A stretch of DNA of 64,000 bases. Source: Prochlorococcus marinus XMU1405 (GTDB lineage: Bacteria > Cyanobacteriota > Cyanobacteriia > PCC-6307 > Cyanobiaceae). Position numbers and translations under genes: made by a program. This document shows positions 18,453 through 29,062 of the stretch, piece by piece. The stretch covers positions 186,001 to 250,000 of the forward strand of contig NZ_JAAORF010000002.1 of the NCBI RefSeq assembly GCF_017696275.1, in the 5' to 3' direction. Each line of letters starts with the position of its first letter. Positions within the stretch are counted from its first letter, which is position 1. Under the pieces are notes generated by a model. It had not been told where the DNA came from. It made no database searches and saw only the letters and a program-made list of their open reading frames with translations.

Positions 18453-19362
18453 AAAAGACTATTTGTCAATTTTGGGTTTATCGCCTGATTTCGATGATAA
18501 AGAACTTAAAAAGGCTTTTCGAAGAGAAGCAAGAAAATGGCACCCAGATTTAAATAAAAACGACCTTAATGCAGAAGAGAGATTTAAATTAATTAACCAA
18601 GCATACGAATATCTACGCAATCCCAATATAAGAAAAAATATTTCGGATGAAAATATTCAAGATGATTACGAAAATAATAATTTCAAGACAGGGTTTCCTG
18701 ATTTTCAAGATTATCTTGATTCATTATTTGGATATGAATACTCACCAAAGAATTACGAGGATTATGATAATGAACCATTTGAGGATGAATCAATAAATAC
18801 AAATAATGATGAATTTAATAATTATGAATACCCTACAACCTCTCCAGAAGAGCCCCCTCCAGTTAAACTCCATCAAGATATTGAAACAATTATTGAACTA
18901 ACTCCTGATGAGGCCTTAAATGGAGCTTCAATTTTAATAGAGCTTGAAGATGAAACCGTAGTAGAAGTCGATACGCCTCCTTTCGCTGGAGATGGGTGGC
19001 GATTAAGACTTGAAAATATCGCAAGAGGAGGTAAAGATCATTATCTACAGTTAAAAGTTCAAACCGAAAGTGGTCTAAGAATAGACGGTTTAAGAGTTCT
19101 TTATAAACTAGAGTTATTTCCTCATGATGCTCTACTTGGTTGTGCAGTAGAGGTCCCCACCCTTGATGGAAATGTCACACTTCAAGTGCCACCAAAATCA
19201 TCTACGGGAAGAATGTTACGTTTGAAAGGGAGGGGTTTAACTTTCGAAGATAATGTAGGTGATCAATATGTTGAAATCTTGGTAGTTATACCTGCTGATA
19301 TTAATGATGAAGAAATTGCTTTATATACAAGATTACAAGAATTATCACTTTCTGATTCCTAA
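18436..19362 (+). CDS. dnaJ: DnaJ-type co-chaperone (CbpA-like)
   Basis: Start at ATG 18436 ([16 protein letters not shown]), overlapping dnaK by 17 bases, gives 308 residues. J domain at about 6-66 with the essential HPD (KWHPDLNKND near residue 35). No zinc-finger CxxCxGxG repeats and no Gly/Phe-rich linker; instead an acidic, Asn-rich linker (about 70-145) leads to C-terminal substrate-binding beta domains (LTPDEALNGAS...; VPTLDGNVTLQVPPKSSTGRMLRLKGRGL). This is the type II/CbpA layout. Operon position directly after dnaK implies it serves that DnaK. Confidence 0.92.
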   Translation: MTTSSKKDYLSILGLSPDFDDKELKKAFRREARKWHPDLNKNDLNAEERFKLINQAYEYLRNPNIRKNISDENIQDDYENNNFKTGFPDFQDYLDSLFGYEYSPKNYEDYDNEPFEDESINTNNDEFNNYEYPTTSPEEPPPVKLHQDIETIIELTPDEALNGASILIELEDETVVEVDTPPFAGDGWRLRLENIARGGKDHYLQLKVQTESGLRIDGLRVLYKLELFPHDALLGCAVEVPTLDGNVTLQVPPKSSTGRMLRLKGRGLTFEDNVGDQYVEILVVIPADINDEEIALYTRLQELSLSDS

Positions 19363-19395
19363 TCAAATATTATATAGTAAGAAAAATCAATACTT

Positions 19396-19779
19396 ATGAA
19401 CATATTTGTTCTTTTATATAATTCAGGAACAGATAAGGAAGGAATTCATTCAATTGAACTAAAAGGAAGAACCATTGTTCTTGTCTTTGAAGATAAGGAT
19501 GATGCAACAAGATATTGTGGTCTATTAGAAGCTCAAGATTTTCCTTTGCCAACAGTTGAAATGATCAACATTGAGGAAATAAAAGATTTCTGCATTAAAT
19601 TAGACTATGAATGCAAATTAGTAGAAAAAAATTTTGTACCTAAAACAGCAGAAGATAGGTTACTAATTTCACCACCACAGAAAAACCTAGAAGTTGAAAA
19701 TTGGGAGGAGGACAAAAATAGTAAAAAAGATAACTTTGATATAAATACCATTAAGGAAAACCTTGAAAAGTTGCTTTAG
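19396..19779 (+). CDS. DUF3110 domain protein
   Basis: 127 residues. The N-terminal part (NIFVLLYNSGTDKEGIHSIE, then VLVFEDKDDATRYCGLLEAQDFPLPTVE) matches the DUF3110 pattern found in cyanobacteria and plant plastids. The C-terminal 40 residues are polar and charged. It follows dnaJ by 33 bases on the same strand and precedes the cyclophilin gene, so it may share the chaperone transcript. No activity is known for this family. Confidence 0.75.
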   Translation: MNIFVLLYNSGTDKEGIHSIELKGRTIVLVFEDKDDATRYCGLLEAQDFPLPTVEMINIEEIKDFCIKLDYECKLVEKNFVPKTAEDRLLISPPQKNLEVENWEEDKNSKKDNFDINTIKENLEKLL

Positions 19780-19817
19780 CTATTAAAATATCAGAATAAT
19801 TATTAAACAAATAAAAC

Positions 19818-20255
19818 ATGACAACTGCATTATTTGAAACAGAAGTAGGGAACATTAATATTGAATTTTTCTCTGACGACGCACCTAATACAGTTAAAAA
19901 CTTTACGAATTTGATAAGTGATGGTTTTTATGATGGTCTAGCATTTCACAGAGTTATTCCTGGATTTATGGCTCAGGGTGGATGTCCTAATACTCGTGAA
20001 GGAGCATCTGGTATGCCTGGAACTGGAGGTCCTGGATATAATATTAAATGTGAAATTAATTCCAATAAACATTTAAAAGGCTCACTTTCTATGGCACATG
20101 CAGGAAAAGATACAGGTGGTAGTCAGTTTTTCATAGTCTATGAACCCCAGCCTCATCTAGATGGAGTTCATACTGTTTTTGGCAAGACAGATGATATGGA
20201 TGTTGTACTAAAGCTTACTAACGGTTCAAAAATTATTAAGGCAACTCTAAACTAG
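19818..20255 (+). CDS. cyclophilin-type peptidyl-prolyl isomerase
   Basis: Catalyses cis-trans isomerisation of Xaa-Pro bonds. 145 residues, a minimal cytosolic cyclophilin without signal peptide. Active-site segments: [15 protein letters not shown] near residues 42-56, [17 protein letters not shown] near 90, and [11 protein letters not shown] near 112. The catalytic Arg and the Gln/Phe pair are present; the cyclosporin-binding Trp is replaced ([10 protein letters not shown]), as in many bacterial forms. It is the last of four plus-strand protein-folding-associated genes (dnaK, dnaJ, DUF3110, this one) and is convergent with ribBA, 4 bases away. Confidence 0.94.
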   Translation: MTTALFETEVGNINIEFFSDDAPNTVKNFTNLISDGFYDGLAFHRVIPGFMAQGGCPNTREGASGMPGTGGPGYNIKCEINSNKHLKGSLSMAHAGKDTGGSQFFIVYEPQPHLDGVHTVFGKTDDMDVVLKLTNGSKIIKATLN

Positions 20256-20259
20256 TAAT

Positions 20260-21981
20260 TTAGCCTTCAAAAACAATACTGAATGTCTCTTTATCTAGAT
20301 TAAATTTTCTTGTAGAAGAATATAAGATTTCGTTATTAATAGTGAATTTAGTATTGATTAGTTTGATGCTACTTTTTGGGTGTAATGCTTGTTCAATATT
20401 TCTAGAAACAATAATTCCAATCTTTGTACTATTTTCATATTTGGATAAAAACTGAATAAATAATTCTATATTCTTTATTTCCTCATCATTAATGTTCGAA
20501 TTTGTTCTATTCTGATCATGTAAAATTCTCCATACTAATTTAGGTCGGTTCCAAAATGCCAATAATCTTGGACTACTTTCAAGTTTAATATTAATGTTTT
20601 GTTCACTACAGAATTTAATAACATTATTTTTTATTGGAACTAAATCAATAGATTTATAGTTTCCGTCAAGAAAAATTGATATAAATGGATCAATATTACT
20701 GTTATTAGAATTATCATCAATCATGTGGCCTAACTTTGTTTTTTTAACACTCAAATATCCTGCATTATTATCGTTTGGACAAATAACTAAAGGAACTCTC
20801 TCAATAACTTCTATTCCATAACCACCTAATCCAGCAATCTTTCTAGGATTGTTGGTTAGTAATTTTAATTTTTTTATACCTAAATCAGTTAAAATTTGTG
20901 CTCCAACTCCATAATTTCTGAGATCAGCTGGAAAACCTAATTTTTCATTAGCTTCTACAGTGTCTAATCCACCATCTTGTAAACTGTAAGCTTTTAATTT
21001 ATTTATTAGACCAATACCTCTGCCTTCTTGTCTCAAATAAACAACAACTCCTTCTTCCTCCTTTTCTATTCTTGATAAAGCAGCCTCTAACTGGGGTCTA
21101 CAATCACAACGTAATGATCCAAAAGCATCACCAGTTAAGCACTCTGAATGCATTCTTACTAGTACAGGTTCACTTAATTTCGATGATTTTTGTTTAACTA
21201 ATGCAACGTGCTCTGAACCATCTAGATCATTAACATATCCATAAGCTTTGAAATTACCAAAAATACTTGGAAGAACAGCATCAGATTTTCTAAATACAAA
21301 TCTCTCAGTTTGAAACCGATAACTTATTAAATCAGCTATTGATATTAATTTCATTCCCCATTGTTTTGCATACTCTTTAAGTTGAGGAAGTCTTGACATA
21401 GATCCGTCAGGATTTTGTATTTCACAAATCACTCCAGCAGGATAAAGACCTGACATTGCAGCAATATCTACTGCCGCTTCGGTATGACCTGCCCTTTTTA
21501 ATACTCCACCTTTTTTTGCTCTTAATGGAAAAATATGTCCTGGCCTCCTTAAATCATCAGGTTTTGTATTTGGATTTATAGCAACTTGTATTGTCTTTGC
21601 CCTGTCTTCAGCGGAAATTCCGGTAGTAACATTATGTTCAGGTCCAGCATCAATTGATACTGTAAAAGCTGTTTGATTTTCATCTGTATTTCTATCTACC
21701 ATTAAAGGTAAATCTAATGAATCAAGTTTTTCACCTTGCATTGCTAGACATATAAGACCACGTCCCTCAGTAGCCATAAAATTAATTTGCTGTGGAGTTG
21801 CAAACTGAGCCGCACATATTAAATCTCCCTCATTTTCTCTTCTTTCATCATCTACCACAATTATGCATTCACCATTTCTTATAGCTGCCAACGCATCGCT
21901 GATAGGATCAAATTCAATTTTAAAAGATTCATTTATATCCAAAATTGTTCCATTATTTGATTTGGGACTTGTTTCTTTCAT
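20260..21981 (-). CDS. ribBA: bifunctional riboflavin biosynthesis protein RibBA
   Basis: N-terminal 3,4-dihydroxy-2-butanone-4-phosphate synthase ([12 protein letters not shown] near 41; [12 protein letters not shown]) fused to GTP cyclohydrolase II ([22 protein letters not shown] with the zinc cysteines; [20 protein letters not shown]), supplying both precursors of riboflavin. Start ATG 21979-21981 is preceded by AGGA; an upstream in-frame TTG (21993) is less likely. At 573 residues it carries about 150 extra C-terminal residues after GHMI. Extended RibBA proteins occur in cyanobacteria; the extension's role is unknown. Divergent from argC. Confidence 0.95.
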   Translation of the reverse strand: MKETSPKSNNGTILDINESFKIEFDPISDALAAIRNGECIIVVDDERRENEGDLICAAQFATPQQINFMATEGRGLICLAMQGEKLDSLDLPLMVDRNTDENQTAFTVSIDAGPEHNVTTGISAEDRAKTIQVAINPNTKPDDLRRPGHIFPLRAKKGGVLKRAGHTEAAVDIAAMSGLYPAGVICEIQNPDGSMSRLPQLKEYAKQWGMKLISIADLISYRFQTERFVFRKSDAVLPSIFGNFKAYGYVNDLDGSEHVALVKQKSSKLSEPVLVRMHSECLTGDAFGSLRCDCRPQLEAALSRIEKEEEGVVVYLRQEGRGIGLINKLKAYSLQDGGLDTVEANEKLGFPADLRNYGVGAQILTDLGIKKLKLLTNNPRKIAGLGGYGIEVIERVPLVICPNDNNAGYLSVKKTKLGHMIDDNSNNSNIDPFISIFLDGNYKSIDLVPIKNNVIKFCSEQNINIKLESSPRLLAFWNRPKLVWRILHDQNRTNSNINDEEIKNIELFIQFLSKYENSTKIGIIVSRNIEQALHPKSSIKLINTKFTINNEILYSSTRKFNLDKETFSIVFEG

Positions 21982-22069
21982 TATTCCTATCAATATAGAA
22001 AAATAGTGTTTTAGTTATCTTAAATTCAACACTTTATAATCCTATCTCAAAGTCTGCCAATTCAAAGAA

Positions 22070-23125
22070 ATGAATGTTGCAATAGTAGGTGCTACTGGTT
22101 ACGGCGGTATTCAAGCGGTAAATCTCTTAAAGAAAATTAAAAAATACAAAATTTCATTTTTAGGAGGTAATAAAACATCTGGTTCAAAGTGGAATGATAA
22201 TTTTCCTTTTATTTATCTAGATAATGATCCTTATATAGAAGAAATATCCGTAGATAATATTTCAAAAAATGCAGATGTTGCTTTGCTTTGCTTACCAAAT
22301 GGTCTATCTTCAACATTGACAAGGAAATTATTGAATCGAGGACTTAAAGTTATTGATTTATCTGCTGATTACCGTTATAAGTCTTTAGATGAATGGAAAA
22401 AGGTATATTCCAAAGAAGCTGCTCTTTATAAAAGGAGTGATGATGACTTATGTAAAGAGGCAGTCTACGGTCTTCCTGAAATTAATAAGGAAGTCATTTC
22501 AAAAGGAAGATTAATAGCCTGTCCAGGATGCTATCCAACATCTGCTCTTATTCCATTAGTACCTTATCTATCTCAAGGAATTATTGAAAATGAAGGAATA
22601 GTGATTGATTCTAAAAGCGGAACATCTGGGGGAGGTCGAGAACCAAACCAAAAGCTACTCTTATCAGAATGTGGTGAAGGCTTATCAGCATATGGATTAA
22701 TAAACCATAGACATACCTCTGAGATCGAGCAAGTAGCATCTATGATTTCTGGAAATAAAATTGAATTGCTTTTTACGCCTCATTTAGTTCCAATTTCAAG
22801 GGGTATGCATTCGACTATATATGGGAGATTAAGAGATCCAGGATTAACCTCTGATGATTGCAGAATTCTTTTGGATAATTACTACAGAAATTTCAAAAAT
22901 ATTAAAGTATTACCTGTAGATACATACCCTTCAACAAAATGGGTTAAAAATACAAACCAAATTTTCCTTTCTGTTAAAGTTGATATTCGAAATGGAAGGA
23001 TTATTATTTTATCTGCAATTGATAACTTGTTAAAAGGTCAGACTGGGCAAGCAATTCAAAATTTAAATATTATGAGTGGATATTCAATGGATGAAGGTCT
23101 TGATTTAACTAATAATTTTCCATAA
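22070..23125 (+). CDS. argC: N-acetyl-gamma-glutamyl-phosphate reductase
   Basis: Third enzyme of arginine synthesis, reducing N-acetylglutamyl-5-phosphate with NADPH. Nucleotide-binding start NVAIVGATGYGGIQ at residues 2-15; the catalytic Cys lies in IACPGCYPTSALIPL near residue 154; SGTSGGGREPNQK and HRHTSEIEQ follow. 351 residues, slightly longer than E. coli (334) and normal for cyanobacteria. Its last 17 bases overlap the 3' end of purN on the opposite strand. Confidence 0.95.
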   Translation: MNVAIVGATGYGGIQAVNLLKKIKKYKISFLGGNKTSGSKWNDNFPFIYLDNDPYIEEISVDNISKNADVALLCLPNGLSSTLTRKLLNRGLKVIDLSADYRYKSLDEWKKVYSKEAALYKRSDDDLCKEAVYGLPEINKEVISKGRLIACPGCYPTSALIPLVPYLSQGIIENEGIVIDSKSGTSGGGREPNQKLLLSECGEGLSAYGLINHRHTSEIEQVASMISGNKIELLFTPHLVPISRGMHSTIYGRLRDPGLTSDDCRILLDNYYRNFKNIKVLPVDTYPSTKWVKNTNQIFLSVKVDIRNGRIIILSAIDNLLKGQTGQAIQNLNIMSGYSMDEGLDLTNNFP

Positions 23126-23765
23126 AATTACTTCTTATCAAAAAACCAGCTTGAGAGATTGAGTGAGGTAAAATTTTATGCTCAAGCATTTGTATCCTTT
23201 TGGAAAGTGATTCAATATCATCATCATCTCTAATTGACAATGCAGCTTGCATTATCAATGATCCACTATCTACCTCCTCTTCTACAAAATGTACTGAACA
23301 ACCAGTTATTTTTGAACCATTTAATATAGATTCCTTTATCGCAGAACCACCTTTATATGCGGGAAGTAATGAAGGGTGAATATTTATTATCCTATTCTTA
23401 AATTTATTAATAAAAAATGGAGTAACAATTTTCATCCAGCCTGCCATAACCACTAGTTCAACCTCGTAATGAATTAAATTATTTACAATTTCTAATTCAA
23501 AAGCTTCTTTTTGCAGAAAATCTTTGCCTCTTATAATTTTGTGAGGTATTTTTTTACTTTCAGCTCTTTTTATACAACCGGCTTCATCTTTGTTAGTAAT
23601 TAAAACTTTTATATCTATATCTAATTCTCCTTTTTCTGAGAGATTAATTAATTCCTGAAAGTTTGTTCCTTTCCCAGAAGCTAGTACACCTATTTTTAAT
23701 TTTGGTGAAAATCTTCTAAATTCTGATATCTCAGGCGAAATTATGTAATTAAATGATTTATCCAA
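23109..23765 (-). CDS. purN: phosphoribosylglycinamide formyltransferase
   Basis: Transfers a formyl group from 10-formyl-tetrahydrofolate to GAR, the third step of purine synthesis. Visible: GVLASGKGTNFQELI near residues 26-40, IINIHPSLLPAYKGG with the catalytic His near 134, and GCSVHFVEEEVDSGSLI with the catalytic Asp near 165. The protein starts with a 25-residue extension before the Rossmann fold; the only available start is TTG at 23763-23765. It overlaps argC tail to tail by 17 bases and is divergent from pgi. Confidence 0.92.
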   Translation of the reverse strand: MDKSFNYIISPEISEFRRFSPKLKIGVLASGKGTNFQELINLSEKGELDIDIKVLITNKDEAGCIKRAESKKIPHKIIRGKDFLQKEAFELEIVNNLIHYEVELVVMAGWMKIVTPFFINKFKNRIINIHPSLLPAYKGGSAIKESILNGSKITGCSVHFVEEEVDSGSLIMQAALSIRDDDDIESLSKRIQMLEHKILPHSISQAGFLIRSNFMENY

Positions 23766-23892
23766 TGTTTTTTAATCCAATAATAAATTCATATGAAATA
23801 AAAAAAACCCTCCATTCTAAATATTTATATTCAAAAACATATTTATTTAAAGATAATAATTTAAACAAATTTAAATGATTCAAATCTATGTA

Positions 23893-23911
23893 CTATACGT
23901 ATAGATATAAT
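23893..23911 (+). promoter_or_regulatory. candidate pgi promoter with operator-like palindrome
   Basis: A perfect 12-bp palindrome CTATACGTATAG (23893-23904) is followed after one base by TATAAT (23906-23911), about 32 bases upstream of the pgi ATG. The palindrome fills the space where RNA polymerase would lie between -35 and -10, so a bound repressor would block pgi. It sits in the 178-base gap between divergent purN and pgi. No clear -35 box. Confidence 0.45.
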
Positions 23912-23943
23912 TGAATAATAAATAAAAGAAACAAATATATAAA

Positions 23944-25527
23944 ATGAATGGTGATTTAAAATCTTGGGATAAATTTTGTAATTATCTTTGGTTTGATAAA
24001 AAATTAAATATTTGGTTAGACATAAGCAAAATTAATTTCACAAGTAGTGAGATAAAAAATTTAGAAGATAAATTTATAGATGTTTTTTTATCGATAAAAG
24101 AATTAGAAAATGGTGCAATCTCAAATATTGATGAAAATAGACAGGTTGGACATTATTGGCTTAGAAATCCATCAATTTCACCCTCTTCAATAATTGGAGA
24201 GGAAATTAGTGCTGATATTAATGCAATCTCTGAATTTGGAAAACAAATTTTAAATGGAGATATTAAGAATAAGAATAATAAGCAGTATACTGATGTTCTA
24301 TGGATAGGAATTGGTGGAAGTGGGTTAGGACCATTACTTATTACAGAGTCACTGCAGAAATGTTCTAGAGGCTTAAATTTTTCTTATATCGATAATGTTG
24401 ATCCATTTTTAATTAGCGAAAAGTTAGAAGAATTATCTGATAAATTATCAACAACATTATTTGTAGTAGTAAGCAAATCAGGTGGTACGCCTGAACCTAG
24501 AATTGCTATGGAAATTATTAAAAGTCACTGCGAAAAAAATTCTCTTGATTGGAATTCAAATGCTATAGCTATAACTATGAAAGATAGTAAATTATTTAAA
24601 AAAGCCACTTCTGAAAATTGGTTAAAAATATTTAATTTGCAAGATTGGGTTGGAGGAAGAACTAGTATTACAAGCTCTGTGGGATTACTTCCATTAGCTC
24701 TTATTAATGAAAATATATCTGAATTTATTAGAGGTGCATCATTAATGGATGAAGCCACACGTATAAGTGATTTTAAAAATAATCCAGCAGCACTATTATC
24801 ATCCGCATGGTATTTAACTGGAGATGGTATTGGAAAGAGAGATATGGTCGTATTACCTTATAGAGATAGGTTACAGGTATTTAGTAAATATCTCCAGCAA
24901 TTAGTAATGGAATCATTAGGAAAGAAATTTAATAGGAATGGTGAAGTAGTTAATCAAGGTATTTCAGTTTTTGGTAATAAAGGATCTACAGATCAACATG
25001 CTTATGTTCAGCAACTGAGAGATGGAATTGATAATTTCTTTTGTATTTTTATTGAATTATTAGATTCTCCATCTACTAATATTTTTGATGATAAAGAGAA
25101 TCCTAAAGAATATCTTTCTGGTTTTTTGCAAGGAACCAGATCAGCACTCTCTAGTGAAAACAGACAAAGTATCACTATCACTTTAGAAAAGTTAAATTGT
25201 TTTTCACTAGGAGCCTTAATCGCTTTATTTGAGAGGGCTGTATCCTTTTACGCTGAATTGGTAAATATAAATGCATATGATCAACCTGGAGTTGAAGCTG
25301 GAAAGAAAGCAGCCGCAAATATAATTGATTATCAACAAAAAGTAAGTAATTTATTAGACGAAGGTGGAGAATATTCTATAAATGAAATAGCATCAATATT
25401 TGATGATTCAGTGAGTGAACCTATATTTTTCATTCTCCGTGAAATGTGTTTCGGAAATGATAATTATTTAGTTAAGGGCGATTGGTCAAATCCAAATTCA
25501 TTAGTTATTCAAAAATTAAATTCTTAA
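23944..25527 (+). CDS. pgi: glucose-6-phosphate isomerase
   Basis: Interconverts glucose-6-phosphate and fructose-6-phosphate, at the junction of the Calvin cycle, glycogen metabolism and the oxidative pentose phosphate route. Motifs: [13 protein letters not shown] near residue 120, [15 protein letters not shown] near 177, [17 protein letters not shown] near 236, and [25 protein letters not shown] near 340. GVEAGKKAA near 450 carries the catalytic Lys. 527 residues, typical for cyanobacteria. It ends 4 bases inside the leuS 3' end (convergent). Confidence 0.96.
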   Translation: MNGDLKSWDKFCNYLWFDKKLNIWLDISKINFTSSEIKNLEDKFIDVFLSIKELENGAISNIDENRQVGHYWLRNPSISPSSIIGEEISADINAISEFGKQILNGDIKNKNNKQYTDVLWIGIGGSGLGPLLITESLQKCSRGLNFSYIDNVDPFLISEKLEELSDKLSTTLFVVVSKSGGTPEPRIAMEIIKSHCEKNSLDWNSNAIAITMKDSKLFKKATSENWLKIFNLQDWVGGRTSITSSVGLLPLALINENISEFIRGASLMDEATRISDFKNNPAALLSSAWYLTGDGIGKRDMVVLPYRDRLQVFSKYLQQLVMESLGKKFNRNGEVVNQGISVFGNKGSTDQHAYVQQLRDGIDNFFCIFIELLDSPSTNIFDDKENPKEYLSGFLQGTRSALSSENRQSITITLEKLNCFSLGALIALFERAVSFYAELVNINAYDQPGVEAGKKAAANIIDYQQKVSNLLDEGGEYSINEIASIFDDSVSEPIFFILREMCFGNDNYLVKGDWSNPNSLVIQKLNS

Positions 25528-28094
25528 ACAACAATATTCATAATTTTTCCTTTAACAATAATTATTTTTCTTATTTCCTTATCTTGAGTCCATTTTAATA
25601 TGTTAGGCCTTTTAAGAGTCAATTCCTTAATTTGATCTTCACTCATATAATTATTAATATTTACTTTGTCTCTAACTTTTCCATTAACTTGTATTACTAG
25701 TTCATATGAATCTTCTTTAAGTGCCTCGGCATTAAATGAAGGCCAGTGTTCTAAATGCACAGATTTTTTGAATCCTATAAGATGCCATATTTCTTCTGCA
25801 ATATGAGGTGCAAATGGAGCCAACAAAATACAAAATGTTTTTAAAGCCTCAATTTTTAAATTATTGTTTACGTCATTAATGGAATTTGATAATGAATTAT
25901 AAAACTTCATTAGTTCTGAAATCGCTGTATTAAATTGGTTATTTAATATGTCAGTCGAAATTTCTTTTATGGCTATATTCATTGACTTTATTAAACTTTT
26001 TTCTTTATCTGGAAAGGAATTAGATTTACTATTTATATCTTTTGCACAATTTATATAAAGCTTCCAAATCCTGCTTAAAAATCTAAATTGTCCTTCAACA
26101 TCTGTATCTCCCCATTCCAAATCTTTTTCTGGTGGTGCTTTAAATAATATAAACATTCTTGCTGTATCTGCTCCATATTTTTTAATTACTGATTCGGGGT
26201 CTATTCCATTATATTTTGACTTGGACATCTTCTCGAAAAGAACTTCGAGTTTTGTATTGTCAATTGGATCTGTAGGATTTGATAGGTCAGTAATATCGGA
26301 AGGAGAAACATATTTACCCGTTTTATTGTTTTTATAGGCTGCTGCCTGAACCATTCCTTGCGTTAATAGTTTATTAAATGGTTCATCAATTTCAAATAGT
26401 TCATTATCCCTCAATGCTTTAGTGAAAAATCTTGCATATAACAAATGCAATATTGCATGCTCTACCCCTCCAACATATTGATCTACAGGCAACCACTTAT
26501 TGATTTCAATCTTTTCAAATGGCTTATTAGAACATTTTGAAGAGGGATATCTTAAAAAATACCATGATGAACACATGAATGTGTCCATAGTATCAGTTTC
26601 TTTTCTTGCCGCTATTCCACATTTTGGGCATGTAGTATTTATCCAATTATTATTATCACCTAAAGCATTAATCTTGTTAGCCGAGATTTCTATATCTTTT
26701 GGTAAGGAAACAGGTAATACCGATTGCTTTAATGGAACAGATCCACATTTTTTGCAATTAACTATGGGTATCGGACATCCCCAATATCTTTGTCTAGAGA
26801 TTAACCAATCTCTTAGACGATATTGAATCTTATTTTCTGCCCATCCATTATTTACTCCCTCCTCTGAAATTTTTATTTTAGCAATAGTATTTTCTATACC
26901 ATTGTATTGATTTGAATTAATAAGATATCCTTTTTCTACATAAGCTTCTTCAAGCTCTTTATTTTGTTCATTTTTATCCTTTATTATTACCTGTTTAATA
27001 TCAATATTATTTTTCTTGGCAAATTCAAAATCTCTTAGATCATGAGCAGGCACTCCCATAACAGCGCCTGTACCGTATTCATCGAGAACATAACTTGCCA
27101 CCCAAATAGGAATAGGTTCAGAATTAACGGGATTTATTGCTGTTAAGCTAGTTTTTATTCCAATTTTTTCAAGTTCATTATTTTTATTATTTTTCAAATA
27201 TTGTTTAAGATTTTCTATATCTTGTATTGTTTCTTGATCAGAAATATTTTTTACTAATGAATGATTAACAGAAATTGCTAAATAAGTAACTCCAAATAAA
27301 GTATCTGGCCTTGTTGTAAATACAGTAATATTCTCTTCTGGATTGGTATTGATATTGAAATTAATATTTGTACCAATTGACTTTCCAATCCAATTATCTT
27401 GCATTATTTTTACTCTTTCTGGCCAGTTATCTAATTTTTCTAAATCCTTCAATAACTCATCCGCATAATTAGTAATTCTTAAAAACCATTGCTTTAATAA
27501 TTTTTTTTCAACTATTGCCCCAGATCTCCATGATTTACCCTCTGAGTCAACTTGTTCATTCGCTAGGACTGTATTATCTATAGGATCCCAATTAACTTCT
27601 GATTCCTTTTGATATACAAGACCTGCCTTGTATAACTCTAAAAATAGATATTGAGTCCAAATATAATAATTTTCATCACATGTTGCAAATTCCCTATCCC
27701 AATCAACTGATAGTCCCAAAAGCTTTAATTGTGACTTCATATGAGAAATATTTTTTTTAGTCCAGACACTTGGACTAATTCCTCTTTCAATCGCTGCATT
27801 CTCAGCAGGCAAACCAAAAGCGTCCCAACCCATTGGATGTAAAACAGATTTGCCTTTAAACCTTTGGAATCGAGCTATTAAGTCTGTAATAACATAATTC
27901 CTAACATGACCCATATGAAGATTACCTGAAGGGTAGGGAAACATTGATAGGGCATAAAATTTATCGCTATTCTCAGTTAATTCATCGGTTTTGTATAAAT
28001 TCTTTTCTGTCCATATTGACTGCCATTTTTTTTCTATTTCAGATGGATTATATAAATTGGTATCAGCCTCATATTGTTTATCGGGAGAAATCAC
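25524..28094 (-). CDS. leuS: leucyl-tRNA synthetase
   Basis: Class I synthetase charging tRNA-Leu. 856 residues (E. coli 860). HIGH-type motif [13 protein letters not shown] near residue 56; editing domain with [14 protein letters not shown] and [13 protein letters not shown]; zinc-type cysteines CKKCGS...CPKCG; KMSKS motif KMSKSKYNG near 632. C-terminal anticodon-binding region ends with the [10 protein letters not shown] element. Start is GTG at 28092-28094. It is divergent from dapF across 107 A/T-rich bases. Confidence 0.97.
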   Translation of the reverse strand: MISPDKQYEADTNLYNPSEIEKKWQSIWTEKNLYKTDELTENSDKFYALSMFPYPSGNLHMGHVRNYVITDLIARFQRFKGKSVLHPMGWDAFGLPAENAAIERGISPSVWTKKNISHMKSQLKLLGLSVDWDREFATCDENYYIWTQYLFLELYKAGLVYQKESEVNWDPIDNTVLANEQVDSEGKSWRSGAIVEKKLLKQWFLRITNYADELLKDLEKLDNWPERVKIMQDNWIGKSIGTNINFNINTNPEENITVFTTRPDTLFGVTYLAISVNHSLVKNISDQETIQDIENLKQYLKNNKNNELEKIGIKTSLTAINPVNSEPIPIWVASYVLDEYGTGAVMGVPAHDLRDFEFAKKNNIDIKQVIIKDKNEQNKELEEAYVEKGYLINSNQYNGIENTIAKIKISEEGVNNGWAENKIQYRLRDWLISRQRYWGCPIPIVNCKKCGSVPLKQSVLPVSLPKDIEISANKINALGDNNNWINTTCPKCGIAARKETDTMDTFMCSSWYFLRYPSSKCSNKPFEKIEINKWLPVDQYVGGVEHAILHLLYARFFTKALRDNELFEIDEPFNKLLTQGMVQAAAYKNNKTGKYVSPSDITDLSNPTDPIDNTKLEVLFEKMSKSKYNGIDPESVIKKYGADTARMFILFKAPPEKDLEWGDTDVEGQFRFLSRIWKLYINCAKDINSKSNSFPDKEKSLIKSMNIAIKEISTDILNNQFNTAISELMKFYNSLSNSINDVNNNLKIEALKTFCILLAPFAPHIAEEIWHLIGFKKSVHLEHWPSFNAEALKEDSYELVIQVNGKVRDKVNINNYMSEDQIKELTLKRPNILKWTQDKEIRKIIIVKGKIMNIVV

Positions 28095-28201
28095 TTAATT
28101 TTTATTTGTTAAATTATTATTTTAATATCCATTGTATAAAATAGAAATAGATTGTTAAAAGGAATAATTTATAATTAAAATTTAAAATATATTATCTACA
28201 A

Positions 28202-29062
28202 ATGAAAAATATAACTTTTGAAAAATATCAAGGTAACGGAAATGATTTCGTGATAATAGATTCTAGGGGAAATGAATTATATAAAAATTTCAAGACAAAT
28301 AAAATATTTGATATAAAAAAAATTTGCAACAGGCAATTTGGTATTGGAGCTGATGGTGTGATTTTTATAGAAGAACCTAATGAAGATAATTATGCAAAAA
28401 TGATAATTTTTAATTCTGATGGTTCTGAAGCACAAATGTGTGGAAACGGAATTAGGTGTTTAGTTGAGTATCTCCACGTAAATGATTCAATGAATAATAA
28501 AAATATAGAATATAAAATTGAGACTAAAGCAGGTTTAAAAATTGCAAAATATATAAATGATGAAATTACAGTAAAAATGGGAGTTCCAATTTTAGAATGT
28601 CAAAATATTCCAACAACAATTGAAAAAAAAATAAATTCAATTCCTTCACACGAATTTATTGAGAAAGATTTTAATAATATGGGTTATGCCGTAGGAATGG
28701 GAAATCCTCATTTAATATTCTTTGTAAAAAACATAGAGTCAATTGTTCTTTCCAGACTTGGTCCTATATTTGAAAAAAATGAATTATTTCCTGAAAAAAC
28801 TAATGTGCATTTTTGTCAAATTTTGAATAGAGATAATATCAATGTAAAAGTATGGGAAAGGGGGGCAGGACCAACCTTAGCTTGTGGAACAGGTGCCTGT
28901 GCTATCCATGTAGCAGCTTATAAATTAGGCCTTTGTAATTCACAAACCATAGTAACATTACCAGGAGGTAATCTTAAAATTGATTGGTCAAAAGACGATT
29001 CTGAAGTCATGATGACCGGTAATGCTAAAAAGGTTTTCTCAGGATCAATGTTATTAAATTAA
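28202..29062 (+). CDS. dapF: diaminopimelate epimerase
   Basis: Cofactor-independent epimerase converting LL- to meso-diaminopimelate for lysine and peptidoglycan. Both catalytic Cys motifs are present: FNSDGSEAQMCGNGIRCL near residue 82 and GPTLACGTGACAIHVAA near 228. FEKYQGNGNDFVIID is the conserved N-terminus. 286 residues. Its stop overlaps the next start by one base (TAATG), so a tight operon of four genes begins here: dapF, cysteine desulfurase, DUF1995, PBP4. Confidence 0.95.
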   Translation: MKNITFEKYQGNGNDFVIIDSRGNELYKNFKTNKIFDIKKICNRQFGIGADGVIFIEEPNEDNYAKMIIFNSDGSEAQMCGNGIRCLVEYLHVNDSMNNKNIEYKIETKAGLKIAKYINDEITVKMGVPILECQNIPTTIEKKINSIPSHEFIEKDFNNMGYAVGMGNPHLIFFVKNIESIVLSRLGPIFEKNELFPEKTNVHFCQILNRDNINVKVWERGAGPTLACGTGACAIHVAAYKLGLCNSQTIVTLPGGNLKIDWSKDDSEVMMTGNAKKVFSGSMLLN

